The notes: generated by a model not told the origin, from the letters alone. A stretch of DNA of 15,101 nucleotides from an uncultured Clostridia bacterium (GCA_937895465.1 CALAYY010000211.1:1-15101); one strand, 5' to 3'. Positions 5,174 through 12,824 are shown, numbered from the stretch's first letter. Numbers and translations are program-made.

Positions 5174-6145
5174 TTAGACAAGCCCTATGGCATTAATAAT
5201 GATTATAAGTAGCGGCATAGTGATAACAGACATTAAGGTTGCCGTAAGAAAAATCTTGGTTGAAGCAACCTTTGCACGATTGGTTTTTTCGGCAAAAGAA
5301 ACAATCATAGAAGCAGGCGGCATACCCATAAGAATGACAGGCACACCCAAAGCTAATAATGCAGCACCATAATTAAAATACGGAATAAATGTCAAAGCAT
5401 AAGCAAGCCCCAGCATAATACCAGGTGCAAGGATAAGTCTTACCAAGCTTCCGATATAATTACCTGTGCCTTTTAAAGCATTTATAATGCCTGTATCGGC
5501 TAACTTTATTCCTACAATAATCATAGAAAGCGGCGCCGACATATTGGCAAGAAGGCTGATAGAATTGGCTATAGGAGTTCCGCTTATTATATTGATTTGA
5601 GGTATGAAAAACAAGGGCAGGCTTATAGCTAACGGAACTATTGAAGGATTTAAAAAAGCTTTTTTTATGCTGATAGCTTTTTTGTCTTTGGTCAAAATAT
5701 ACATTCCCAAAGTCCACAAAAGCATATTAAACGCAATATTATAAATAACAGCAAAAAGCACTGCTATAGAGCTGTTGGTTAACATTTTTACAAAAGGTAT
5801 TCCCAAAAAGCCGCAATTGGTAAAAACAGAAGCAAAGGTATAAGCAGAAGCACTCTCTCTGTTTTTCCATTTCATAAAAATCAGCTTTGCCAAGAAAAAG
5901 ACAATGATATGTCCTATTAAGGAAAACAAAAAGGATAAGCCCATTAAACCTGCAAGGCTCAAAGTTGGGGATACGTCCTGATCTAAAAACGGACTGACAG
6001 CAAGCATAGGCTGGCATACATACAGCAAAACTGCAACTAAGCCCGATACAGCACCGTCTGTAAATAATTTTAGCTTTCTTAATATAAAACCAGGTATTAT
6101 AAGCGCAATTAAAGACGCCATTATAAGCAAAACATTTGAAAACAA
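5174..6145 (-). CDS. AEC-family transporter (auxin efflux carrier / Mem_trans fold)
   Basis: This 323-residue, strongly hydrophobic protein has about ten predicted membrane helices in two halves separated by a more polar middle, the usual shape of AEC/Mem_trans permeases. Typical features include the N-terminal GFILRKLKLFTDGAVSGL segment, the CGFLGIPF motif in the fourth helix region and the late GVPVILMGMPPASM loop. Bacterial members export or import organic acids, but the substrate cannot be read from sequence. The likely start is TTG at 6145, because the first ATG (6121) would cut into helix 1; neither has a close Shine-Dalgarno. A hairpin-bridged GAGGA site may serve the TTG. It lies downstream of the PHP gene but has its own promoter and candidate operator. 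Confidence 0.9.
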   Translation of the reverse strand: MFSNVLLIMASLIALIIPGFILRKLKLFTDGAVSGLVAVLLYVCQPMLAVSPFLDQDVSPTLSLAGLMGLSFLFSLIGHIIVFFLAKLIFMKWKNRESASAYTFASVFTNCGFLGIPFVKMLTNSSIAVLFAVIYNIAFNMLLWTLGMYILTKDKKAISIKKAFLNPSIVPLAISLPLFFIPQINIISGTPIANSISLLANMSAPLSMIIVGIKLADTGIINALKGTGNYIGSLVRLILAPGIMLGLAYALTFIPYFNYGAALLALGVPVILMGMPPASMIVSFAEKTNRAKVASTKIFLTATLMSVITMPLLIIIINAIGLV

Positions 6146-6181
6146 ATTAATCTTAAGCTTATTTTATATAAGCTTTTCCTC
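6146..6181 (-). promoter_or_regulatory. Hairpin-bridged ribosome binding site before the transporter TTG start
   Basis: On the minus strand the order is GAGGA (6181-6177), one A, an 8-bp inverted repeat AAGCTTAT/ATAAGCTT with a 5-nt loop (6175-6155), nine nt, then TTG. Unfolded, the Shine-Dalgarno is about 31 nt from the start and unusable. With the hairpin folded it is about 10 nt away. No in-frame or other start codon lies at a usable distance from GAGGA. Bacteriophage T4 gene 38 is an established precedent for such an arrangement. Confidence 0.5.
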
Positions 6182-6211
6182 ACTTTTTTAGCTATTCTAT
6201 CATTATTTTAT

Positions 6212-6245
6212 ATAATATACCAATAAAACTATATGACAATTGTCA
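6212..6245 (-). promoter_or_regulatory. Transporter promoter with a palindromic operator over the -35
   Basis: The minus-strand -35 TTGTCA (6234-6239) and -10 TATTAT (6212-6217) are 16 nt apart. The -35 forms one half of the perfect 12-bp palindrome TGACAATTGTCA (6234-6245), which extends as TAT/ATA after one mismatched pair. A dimeric repressor bound here would block RNA polymerase. The palindrome is not assigned to a known regulator family. Confidence 0.6.
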
Positions 6246-6251
6246 CATAAA

Positions 6252-6270
6252 AGAAAACAACCTTTCGGTT
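6252..6270 (-). terminator. Weak terminator overlapping the PHP gene stop codon
   Basis: The minus-strand stop codon is built into AACC-GAAA-GGTT, a 4-bp stem closed by a stable GNRA loop, followed by GTTTTCTTTT. The stem is short, so partial read-through into the transporter gene is possible. Confidence 0.35.
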
Positions 6271-6946
6271 AATACTTATTAAATGTATAAAGCTCAGGCT
6301 GACTATTGATTAAAAACTGTCCAAGGCTTTGTTCATTATCTATATCTTCGGGTATATATATTCCTGCTGTAGCCTCATCGCCCAGTGCATGAAAATCACT
6401 TCCTGCAGACATTTTTAAATTGTTTTTAGTTGCAAAATTGACTGATCTATCAAAAACCGCTTTGGAATTATGAATGCCGTTATAAACTTCTATGCCGTGC
6501 ATGTATTTTGGAATGCCCAAAGAACAGCCCGTTCTAAAAGGGTGTGCCTGAAAGACAGCCCAGCCGTATTTTATTGCCAATTCAAATAAATGTTCCTGTG
6601 TGAACATATAAAGGTCAGGATTATCAATAATGCCCTGTATTATATCTCCAAAGACCAGATAGTCCTGCCATTGATATCTGGAAAGTGTAACTTCCATGCA
6701 CAAAAACGCTCTCAAACCTTGTTTTTTGGCTTCGTCAACAAGCAGTTCAGACAGCCGCAAAAAGTTTTTCACCTTTTCCAAAGAGGTATTGCCTTCTATA
6801 AGACTAAATGCATAGGCTGAAAAATGATTGGTTACTGCAAGCGCATCAAAACCTGCTTCTTTATATACTGAAGGAATTTCCAAAGCTTTGGCTTTTGCGC
6901 AGGGACTGACCTCGCAGTTATGCATATGAGTTTCTAATAATAACAT
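6269..6946 (-). CDS. PHP-domain metal-dependent phosphoesterase
   Basis: This 225-residue protein carries the metal-binding motifs of the PHP (polymerase and histidinol phosphatase) superfamily in order. They are ETHMHNCE near residue 5 (HxH), AVTNHF near residue 37, FLCMEVTLS near residue 82 (metal-ligand Glu), VFQAHPFR near residue 132 and AGSDFHALG near residue 183. This is a complete set for a trinuclear metal site, so the enzyme should be an active hydrolase of phosphoesters. Stand-alone PHP proteins act on varied substrates (histidinol phosphate, nucleoside 5',3'-bisphosphates, RNA ends). The length is close to small PHP proteins, and no histidine-biosynthesis genes are nearby to suggest HisK. 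Start ATG has AAGGTAAG upstream. Substrate unknown. Confidence 0.9.
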   Translation of the reverse strand: MLLLETHMHNCEVSPCAKAKALEIPSVYKEAGFDALAVTNHFSAYAFSLIEGNTSLEKVKNFLRLSELLVDEAKKQGLRAFLCMEVTLSRYQWQDYLVFGDIIQGIIDNPDLYMFTQEHLFELAIKYGWAVFQAHPFRTGCSLGIPKYMHGIEVYNGIHNSKAVFDRSVNFATKNNLKMSAGSDFHALGDEATAGIYIPEDIDNEQSLGQFLINSQPELYTFNKY

Positions 6947-6964
6947 TTTCTTACCTTAAATAAT

Positions 6965-6993
6965 AATATATAGCTATAATCTTTTTATGTCAA
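6965..6993 (-). promoter_or_regulatory. Promoter of the PHP gene
   Basis: On the minus strand a perfect -35 TTGACA (6988-6993) is separated by 17 nt from the -10 TATATT (6965-6970). The start point is predicted near 6958, giving a leader of only about 12 nt containing the AAGGTAAG ribosome site. Confidence 0.7.
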
Positions 6994-7102
6994 TAATGTT
7001 TTTAAGTTTTACAAAACTAACCTAATCGTCAAAAATATAATACTTTCAACAAAAACTTCTAAAAAAAGGGCATAAAACAGATATAAAACTATATATATTA
7101 TG

Positions 7103-7131
7103 TTGTCATTTATATGTAGGTATTATATATA
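7103..7131 (+). promoter_or_regulatory. Promoter of the PRC-barrel gene
   Basis: TTGTCA (7103-7108) and TATATA (7126-7131) are 17 nt apart, just ahead of a GAGGAG ribosome site (7147-7152) and the ATG at 7158. It is divergent from the PHP promoter about 110 nt to the left. Confidence 0.65.
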
Positions 7132-7157
7132 TCAGATATTTTTTTTGAGGAGTTATT

Positions 7158-7601
7158 ATGGAAAGTTTGAGAGAAATGCTTAACAAACCGCTTATTAACA
7201 TTCAAAACGGTAAAATGCATTATATTAAAAACGCTGTCTTTGATTCGTCAATGTCTTATGTTCAACTTCTGGTATTAACCGACAAATTTTCTGTAGGAAA
7301 AGAGTTTGTAATAAAAATTTCTGAAATAAAAGCCATAGGTCCTGATGCACTTGTGGCTAACGGTCCTGTTGTTGACAGTGAAAACTTTAAATGCAATATA
7401 TATCAGCTTCTTGGTGCAGAAATATATAATGAGCAAGGAATAAAGCTTGGTGTATTAAAGGACATCTTTTTGGAAGATTTTAAAGTGTCATATATATTGA
7501 TGAATGAAAGTGAAATGATATATCCCAATAATATTATAAGCAGCGGCAATCGCTTGCTGATTACGGATATATCTCAAAAGATGCAGGTAAAAAAAAACTG
7601 A
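7158..7601 (+). CDS. PRC-barrel protein (YrrD-like), zero-frame product
   Basis: The zero-frame product has 147 residues and consists of two PRC-barrel domains. The first is at about 4-67 (LNKPLINIQNGKMHYIKNAVFD...). The second is at about 82-140 (YQLLGAEIYNEQGIKLGVLKDIFLE...), with the usual 'G-x-x-x-y-n-x-x-G-x-x-x-G-x-v-x-D' pattern. PRC barrels are small beta-barrels that mediate protein or RNA contacts; YrrD of Bacillus subtilis has the same double arrangement and no established function. The start has an excellent GAGGAG site. The frame ends in Val-Lys-Lys-Asn-stop within a run of nine A, and the -1 frame remains open far beyond. The 147-residue form may therefore be only one of two products. 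Confidence 0.85.
   Translation: MESLREMLNKPLINIQNGKMHYIKNAVFDSSMSYVQLLVLTDKFSVGKEFVIKISEIKAIGPDALVANGPVVDSENFKCNIYQLLGAEIYNEQGIKLGVLKDIFLEDFKVSYILMNESEMIYPNNIISSGNRLLITDISQKMQVKKN
7589..7601 (+). other. Candidate -1 frameshift / transcriptional slippage site
   Basis: Nine consecutive A (7589-7597) are followed by C and then TGA in the zero frame. Read in zero-frame phase the last part is A_AAA_AAC, a canonical X_XXY_YYZ slippery heptamer, with the stop codon immediately after. The -1 frame is open from 7532 through this site to 8278. No strong downstream hairpin or well-placed upstream Shine-Dalgarno stimulator was seen. A run of nine A is also long enough for RNA polymerase slippage, or for a sequencing indel. 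Confidence 0.6.
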
Positions 7602-8281
7602 CTGCTAAAAAAAGCACAAGCACTTCAACTAACAAAAAGACTTCTTCAAAGTCGCAATCATCTGTAGCAGAAAGCAAAATAAAAAGCTTGCCAGTTTTGA
7701 TTAGTACTGAACAGGAGAGTACTCAAGAAGTAAAAGTTGAAGAAAATATTGTTTCAAAATCTAGTATTAATACTGTTATGGAAGAAAATACTAATTCAAA
7801 ACAAGACAAGCAGGGAAATAATATGCAGACATCAAATAACGAATTGCAATTGGATAATGTAGCCGTTTTAGAAAAAGAGCAAAGTGTAATAGAGCAGACA
7901 ATAATACAAAGTGCTCAAAATATTATAAAATACGATGAGGATGAAACAACTTTAACTCTAGAAAAAAAAGAAAATGAATATTTTACTTTGCCTATTGATA
8001 ATATAATAGATATAAAAAATATTGAAAGCATCAAAAAAACTAATAATGATGACAGTATGCAAAACATTCAGGTTCAGCAAAAAGCAGCAGATGAGATGCT
8101 GACACCTGCCAAAATAATAGCCGATTATGTGTTTTTACTTGGAAGGCTGACAACAAAAGAAATAAGAGATTTTGATGGTAATATTATTATACCAAACAAC
8201 ACATTAGTTACCGCCAAAATAGTATTATTAGCATTTGAAAAAGGCAAACTTTTGGATTTGACCAAATATTCTAAGTCATAA
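7598..8281 (+). CDS. -1-frame continuation of the PRC-barrel protein (linker plus C-terminal domain)
   Basis: This frame has no convincing start of its own near its beginning. It is open from 7532, overlapping the end of the PRC gene, and would join in the -1 frame at the A run to give about 374 residues in total. It encodes a Lys/Ser/Thr-rich linker, a long acidic/Asn/Gln-rich region and a compact C-terminal domain from about 8097 (TPAKIIADYVFLLGRLTTKEIRDFDGNI in its first part). The 'LLGR.TTKEI.D.DGNIIIP...A...GKLLDLT' pattern resembles tails I associate with longer clostridial PRC-barrel proteins, which supports a single gene. Alternative internal starts are TTG at 7688 (no ribosome site) and ATG at 7823 (AGGGA 6-7 nt upstream), so a separate 152-residue protein cannot be excluded. 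Confidence 0.65.
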   Translation: MTAKKSTSTSTNKKTSSKSQSSVAESKIKSLPVLISTEQESTQEVKVEENIVSKSSINTVMEENTNSKQDKQGNNMQTSNNELQLDNVAVLEKEQSVIEQTIIQSAQNIIKYDEDETTLTLEKKENEYFTLPIDNIIDIKNIESIKKTNNDDSMQNIQVQQKAADEMLTPAKIIADYVFLLGRLTTKEIRDFDGNIIIPNNTLVTAKIVLLAFEKGKLLDLTKYSKS

Positions 8282-8298
8282 AGTAATAGGAAATAAAA

Positions 8299-8418
8299 AT
8301 GACCCAAAAAGCAGCATTAAGACAAAATTCTAAAAGAAGTTTTAGAAGAAGACAAATAAATCAAAAAAGACCTTCAAAAAAACATTTTAAGGCATCTATC
8401 TTACAGATTCAGAAATAG
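8299..8418 (+). CDS. Possible small, very basic peptide (39 residues)
   Basis: A short frame starting 17 nt after the PRC-gene stop has a TAGGAA ribosome site 8 nt before the ATG. It encodes MTQKAALRQNSKRSFRRRQI and a similar Lys/Arg-rich remainder. Thirteen of 39 residues are Lys or Arg and none are acidic. It overlaps the 3' end of the convergent membrane-protein gene by 23 nt. The composition resembles small ribosome- or nucleic-acid-binding proteins, but no family is recognised and the frame could be fortuitous. Confidence 0.35.
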   Translation: MTQKAALRQNSKRSFRRRQINQKRPSKKHFKASILQIQK

Positions 8419-9313
8419 CTTTTAACAGACAGTTCATAGCACGGTTAAGCCTTTGCTGGCGTTCAGGCAGTTGATTTTGGGGCTTAGTCTTTTCCTTTTG
8501 AAGAGCTGAAGCTAATGTACGCAAAGTTGAGGATGGGGCACGTGCTTTAATTGCTCCGTCTATTCTCAATAATAGGTTTTGAGTACTAATTTCCATTGCC
8601 TTGTGTGGCGCAACTCTTAATAGAGTAGAAGAGTTTTGCATTGCTGCATAGTTTTGAGCCTGTGTTATTACTTCAGGCGAATTTTTTATTTCTTCAAGAA
8701 CCATTCTCTTGTCTTCGGGTACGGTTACACCTGAAGGTATCAAAAACTCTTTGGATTTTTTGTTCAAAGCTAATACAAGCTTTTCATGAGCAAGCAATGT
8801 AGCGTTATAAGACGCTCTTTCAAATATCAATAACAGTGCAGACAAAAAACACCCTGCAGCTATCATAAGAATGGCATTTCTTTTGGCGCTTAATGTTTCT
8901 TCAAATCCAAATATTATTGCTGCAAACGTAACTGCAAGCAAAATCAAAACTGCGGCAAAGCACTTCATCCATGAAGTTTTGGACGGAATCTCAAGGCATT
9001 CTGTAATGGATAGATAATCGCTTGGTTTTCCTCGGCGTTCTTTTCTAAATCTATGCCATAAGGATCTTGTTATATATGGCATCTTTCTCATTTCTATGTT
9101 GATTGCCGCTTCAGTAACGCCTTTGTTGAGGGCGCGCATAACAAGTTTTGCGGTTGCACGGTAAGACGAGGCGTGGCTTGCACCAAATAACAAGATTATT
9201 GCAAGACAAAACAATAAGATTAAGACATCCAGCGATATGAAAAACAGCTTGTTGAGCGCACCTGTGCCCAAAAGCTTTTGCAACCAATCATAAAAATTAT
9301 CAGCTAAATTCAT
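8396..9313 (-). CDS. Three-helix membrane protein of unknown function
   Basis: This 305-residue protein is not recognised. Hydrophobic helices lie at about residues 22-44, 116-137 and 147-164. They are separated by a basic, presumably cytoplasmic loop (residues 50-110, with RSLWHRFRKERRGKPSDYLSI) and followed by a 140-residue soluble tail rich in Ala, Leu, Gln and Lys that looks mostly helical. One helix near the N-terminus, a large loop, a helical pair and a soluble tail superficially recall MotA/TolQ/ExbB subunits, but the conserved residues of that family are not seen, so the name is not used. The start ATG has only a weak GGTATAG upstream. It has its own promoter and is not obviously linked to addA. 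Confidence 0.75.
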   Translation of the reverse strand: MNLADNFYDWLQKLLGTGALNKLFFISLDVLILLFCLAIILLFGASHASSYRATAKLVMRALNKGVTEAAINIEMRKMPYITRSLWHRFRKERRGKPSDYLSITECLEIPSKTSWMKCFAAVLILLAVTFAAIIFGFEETLSAKRNAILMIAAGCFLSALLLIFERASYNATLLAHEKLVLALNKKSKEFLIPSGVTVPEDKRMVLEEIKNSPEVITQAQNYAAMQNSSTLLRVAPHKAMEISTQNLLLRIDGAIKARAPSSTLRTLASALQKEKTKPQNQLPERQQRLNRAMNCLLKAISESVR

Positions 9314-9394
9314 TTCTATACCAATTAAAAAAACATATTAAACATGAAAACAAAAAAGCAGTTAAGAAAAGTTATTAATTCACATTATCTTTTA

Positions 9395-9432
9395 ATATGT
9401 AATTATACCATATTACATATGCACTCTGTCAA
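9395..9432 (-). promoter_or_regulatory. Palindromic promoter of the three-helix membrane protein gene
   Basis: On the minus strand a perfect extended -10 TGGTATAAT (hexamer at 9402-9407) lies 19 nt from a perfect -35 TTGACA (9427-9432), a long spacer. The -10 is embedded in the inverted repeat ATATGTAAT-N8-ATTACATAT (9395-9420), which covers the -10 and start region. Such symmetry suggests an operator. The predicted leader is about 80 nt. Confidence 0.55.
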
Positions 9433-9467
9433 ACAAAAACTAAGAATAGCAATTTTTTACAAAAAGG

Positions 9468-12400
9468 TTAATCCAAATATATTTCCAAGTCCTGTTCAAA
9501 GGAATAAATAACTTTATTTACAACTTTTTCGTCCAAGATTTTTTCGCAAGCTTTAGAATATATATTAAGCTGATTATTATATAACTCTTTTAGGTAACTT
9601 GAGCTTCCTTTTGTCGTCTTATAATCTACAACAATCATTCCGCTGTCAGTAAATATAAGCAAATCTATAATTCCCTGTACTAATACTTTTTGCTCGCCGC
9701 TAATTCCCAGCTCTTTAGAATCGACGTAAAACAAAAAGTCTCTTTCTCTATAAAAATTATTTTTTCTTGCCAAAAGCAGAGTTTTAGAGTTTAGCGCATT
9801 TAAGATTTTTTGAGGGTCAACTAGCTTTTTATATTCTTCTGACAATAGGTTAGAGTTTTGCAGCCTTTGAATTTCGCTTATTACTTGGTCAATAGTATTA
9901 ACGTTAATATCAATATATTTCATCACACAATGATAGGCATTGCCTCGTTCTGCTCCGCCCGAGGATTTTTCTATATTAGTCCAGTCTATTGAATACGCCT
10001 CAGTATCAGTCCTGTTATTGAGTTCTGTTACTGTGTATTTTGCGTTAAGCCCGTCAGGCACATAAACCATAGAAAAGTTTTGTTTGATTTTTTCACAAAG
10101 ATCGATATCAATCATAGACATAATCGGCGGCTGATTGCTTTTGTAATTGACAGGCTCAATAGCTTGTAAAATGCTGATATTATAGCAAGAAAGAATATTG
10201 ATAAGTTCTGTTTGGCCAATATCAAATAATGGATTGTTTTTGTCCCTACCAAGCACCGCCAATATCCAGCTAAGATAGCTGTTGCCTCTTAACACCTCAA
10301 AAGGCTCTAGCCCTGACAGCGTATATTTTTGGGGTAAAGTGCCTGTCAATACAAGATGGTATTTTGCACGAGTCAAGGCAACATATAAAATACGCAGTTC
10401 TTCTTCTGTTTCGTTTTTTTGGTTAAGAAGTTTTATTGCACTCCAATCCTTAGACACAGATATAAACCGTGATTTGAAGTCATAATTTTTGAGTCCAAGT
10501 CCGATTTTATCAATCATTATTTCATCTTTAGAATGATTAAATTTTCGCCCCAGTCCGCAAATAAAAACAACAGGAAACTCCAAACCTTTGGATTGATGAA
10601 TAGTCATAATTTTTATTGCCTGAGTGCTGTTTTGTTTCGGCATTTCTATATCGGGAGACATTATGCCGTTGTCTATATAACTCAAAAACAAAACAACCGT
10701 ATCATATTTCTCTGCCAAATTGATAAGCAGCTCAACATATTCATAATCAGAATTTTCAAAATATTGAGCAAGATATTCTTCATATCGATATTTGGTAACA
10801 AGATATATAATTAGCTCTTTTGTGCTGTGGCAAGCGGCATATTTTCTGTCGTTTTCTAAGTTGGTAAAAAATGCCTTAAGCTTATCAGATATTAAGTCGT
10901 TTTGATTTTTTGAATATTTCAAAACAGCATCATAAAAAAACTCTTCACTTTTATATTGTTCTCGTATTTTGTATAATTCATTTTCATCTAGATTGCCAAA
11001 AACCTGATTTAATGCTCCTGCAAGCGCAATATCCTGATAGCTGTTATCAATAACTTTTATATAATCAAGAAGCATTAATATCTCTATGCGTTCCAAAAGC
11101 TCCGTTTCAAGATTGCTGTTGACTGGATAAACCTTGGCTATTTCTTTTATGATTTCAAACGATTTGTTTTTGAGTGACCTAAACAGTATGACAATATCAG
11201 AAAAGTCAGGCGAGACAGTTACCTTTTGACCGTTTTGTTCTTTTTGAATTTGTCCGTATTTTTTGATTTTGGCTATTTCATTTATAATTATATCCGCTTC
11301 TGCCTTAGCATCAGTTATAACTAATTGGTTATTGTGGTTTTTTACACTGTAAACTTCGCTAGGCTCAAACTTTTCTGATTTTGGAATTTGGGATAACACT
11401 ATATTGACAGCGGGATATTCGGTTTCTAGGTCAGGGTTGTTTCCGTTAAATCTGGCATGATTGTTATAATCCACTCCGCCAAGTTTTTCTGTCATTAACC
11501 TAGAAAACAACTCATTGTTAAAATCCAAAATTGATTGCACCGAGCGAAAATTGTCATTTAGGTCGATTGCCAGATTGTTTTTATTGCCTTCGCTTTTATA
11601 TTTTTTATATTTGTCAATAAATATATCGGGATTACAAAGCCGAAATCTATAAATGCTTTGTTTAATATCTCCGACCATAAAAAGTTTGGACTTATCCAGC
11701 ATGCTGATAATCTGTTCCTGCATGGGATTGATATCCTGATATTCATCTACAAAGACATAAGCATATTTTTGCTTAATCTCTTCATTAATATTGTGGTTAG
11801 ATAAAATATCATAAGCATAATGTTCCAAATCCGCATAATCAAGCTCAAAGTCCTCTTGTTTTAGTGCCTTGTATTGACTATCAAATTTTCCCACAAGTTC
11901 ATACAGCTTGTTTTTTAACAAAGTGTTATATCCGTCAGACTCTGTTAATTTGTCAGCAAAAGCACCATAAAACTTGCGGGCATCCTGTGAAAAGCTTTTG
12001 GTTTTTTCTATAAGACACTCTGTTGCCGTATCTATATCTTTGGGGCGTTTTAAAGCAGGAAATCTTGCAACAAACTCCCCAGTTTTTACTCCGTCAATAA
12101 CACAGTCTGCTACCTCATTTGCAGGTTCATAACCCAAGTTCTGTGCTTGCTGTTTGATTTTTTGAGCATACGAAATATAATACTCATCAGCCATATCCTT
12201 ATAGTTTTGGATATACTGTTCCACAATGTCAGGGCAGGGCGGACTGCTAAGCCAATCTGCACTTTTTGGCAGTGTGCGATAAAATGTATAAATTTTGTTA
12301 ATATATTGTGCCAGCGTATCCGTTTTTCTGTATCTGCTAAAAATATCATAAAGATTAAGAAATATTTCATCGCCTTTTTCCAAATATTCTTCAAAAATCT

Positions 12401-12824
12401 TTTTTAATGCCTGAGCTTTTTTTAATGCGGCTTGAATATCTTCAATTATAGAAAAAGCAGGGTCAACTCCCACAGCATAATAATATTTTCTGATAAGGTC
12501 AGAACAAAAAGAATGCAATGTACATATTTTGGCAGACTCCGCCAGATCAAGCTGTTCTATAAGATAGCTTTTTTCGTTTGAGGTGCTAAGTGCTTGGGTA
12601 AGGCTTCTTATGAGCTTGCTTTTCATATCAAGGGCGGCGGCATTGGTAAAAGTAGTGACAAGTATGTTGTCTATACTCACTTTGCGGTTTAGTATAAGCG
12701 TGATAATGCGTTCTATCATAACAGTGGTTTTGCCGCTGCCGCTGGATGCCGAGACAAGCATATTCTTATCGCTGTTATTCAAATCTAATATTATGTTTTG
12801 ATTATCAGTCCATTTTACCGACAT
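9468..12824 (-). CDS. addA: ATP-dependent helicase/nuclease subunit A (AddA)
   Basis: AddA is the 3'-5' helicase and nuclease subunit of the AddAB complex, which resects double-strand breaks for RecA loading. The 1118-residue product has the UvrD-type motifs. Walker A SASSGSGKTT is at residues 25-34, Walker B YVFVDEYQDINPMQ near 360, DNFRS in the following motif, TIHQSKGLEFP in motif V and EELRILYVALTRAKYH near 815 (motif VI). A C-terminal RecB-type nuclease has GNAYH near 965 and GIIDLLIFT...VVDYKT near 1050-1065, giving the catalytic H-D-D/E-x-K set. The start at MSVKWTDNQ is chosen because GGGAG lies 5 nt upstream. An upstream in-frame ATG at 12836 adds four residues and overlaps the addB stop by 1 nt but has no ribosome site. 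The length is slightly shorter than Bacillus AddA. Confidence 0.96.
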   Translation of the reverse strand: MSVKWTDNQNIILDLNNSDKNMLVSASSGSGKTTVMIERIITLILNRKVSIDNILVTTFTNAAALDMKSKLIRSLTQALSTSNEKSYLIEQLDLAESAKICTLHSFCSDLIRKYYYAVGVDPAFSIIEDIQAALKKAQALKKIFEEYLEKGDEIFLNLYDIFSRYRKTDTLAQYINKIYTFYRTLPKSADWLSSPPCPDIVEQYIQNYKDMADEYYISYAQKIKQQAQNLGYEPANEVADCVIDGVKTGEFVARFPALKRPKDIDTATECLIEKTKSFSQDARKFYGAFADKLTESDGYNTLLKNKLYELVGKFDSQYKALKQEDFELDYADLEHYAYDILSNHNINEEIKQKYAYVFVDEYQDINPMQEQIISMLDKSKLFMVGDIKQSIYRFRLCNPDIFIDKYKKYKSEGNKNNLAIDLNDNFRSVQSILDFNNELFSRLMTEKLGGVDYNNHARFNGNNPDLETEYPAVNIVLSQIPKSEKFEPSEVYSVKNHNNQLVITDAKAEADIIINEIAKIKKYGQIQKEQNGQKVTVSPDFSDIVILFRSLKNKSFEIIKEIAKVYPVNSNLETELLERIEILMLLDYIKVIDNSYQDIALAGALNQVFGNLDENELYKIREQYKSEEFFYDAVLKYSKNQNDLISDKLKAFFTNLENDRKYAACHSTKELIIYLVTKYRYEEYLAQYFENSDYEYVELLINLAEKYDTVVLFLSYIDNGIMSPDIEMPKQNSTQAIKIMTIHQSKGLEFPVVFICGLGRKFNHSKDEIMIDKIGLGLKNYDFKSRFISVSKDWSAIKLLNQKNETEEELRILYVALTRAKYHLVLTGTLPQKYTLSGLEPFEVLRGNSYLSWILAVLGRDKNNPLFDIGQTELINILSCYNISILQAIEPVNYKSNQPPIMSMIDIDLCEKIKQNFSMVYVPDGLNAKYTVTELNNRTDTEAYSIDWTNIEKSSGGAERGNAYHCVMKYIDINVNTIDQVISEIQRLQNSNLLSEEYKKLVDPQKILNALNSKTLLLARKNNFYRERDFLFYVDSKELGISGEQKVLVQGIIDLLIFTDSGMIVVDYKTTKGSSSYLKELYNNQLNIYSKACEKILDEKVVNKVIYSFEQDLEIYLD

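Noticed and set aside
9431..9467. Terminator downstream of addA
   Set aside because: Only A/T homopolymer stretches are present, with no plausible hairpin; transcription may run into the next gene.
10533..10814. Plus-strand open frame of 93 codons inside addA
   Set aside because: It is antisense to the conserved helicase motif region of AddA and has no ribosome site or recognisable product.
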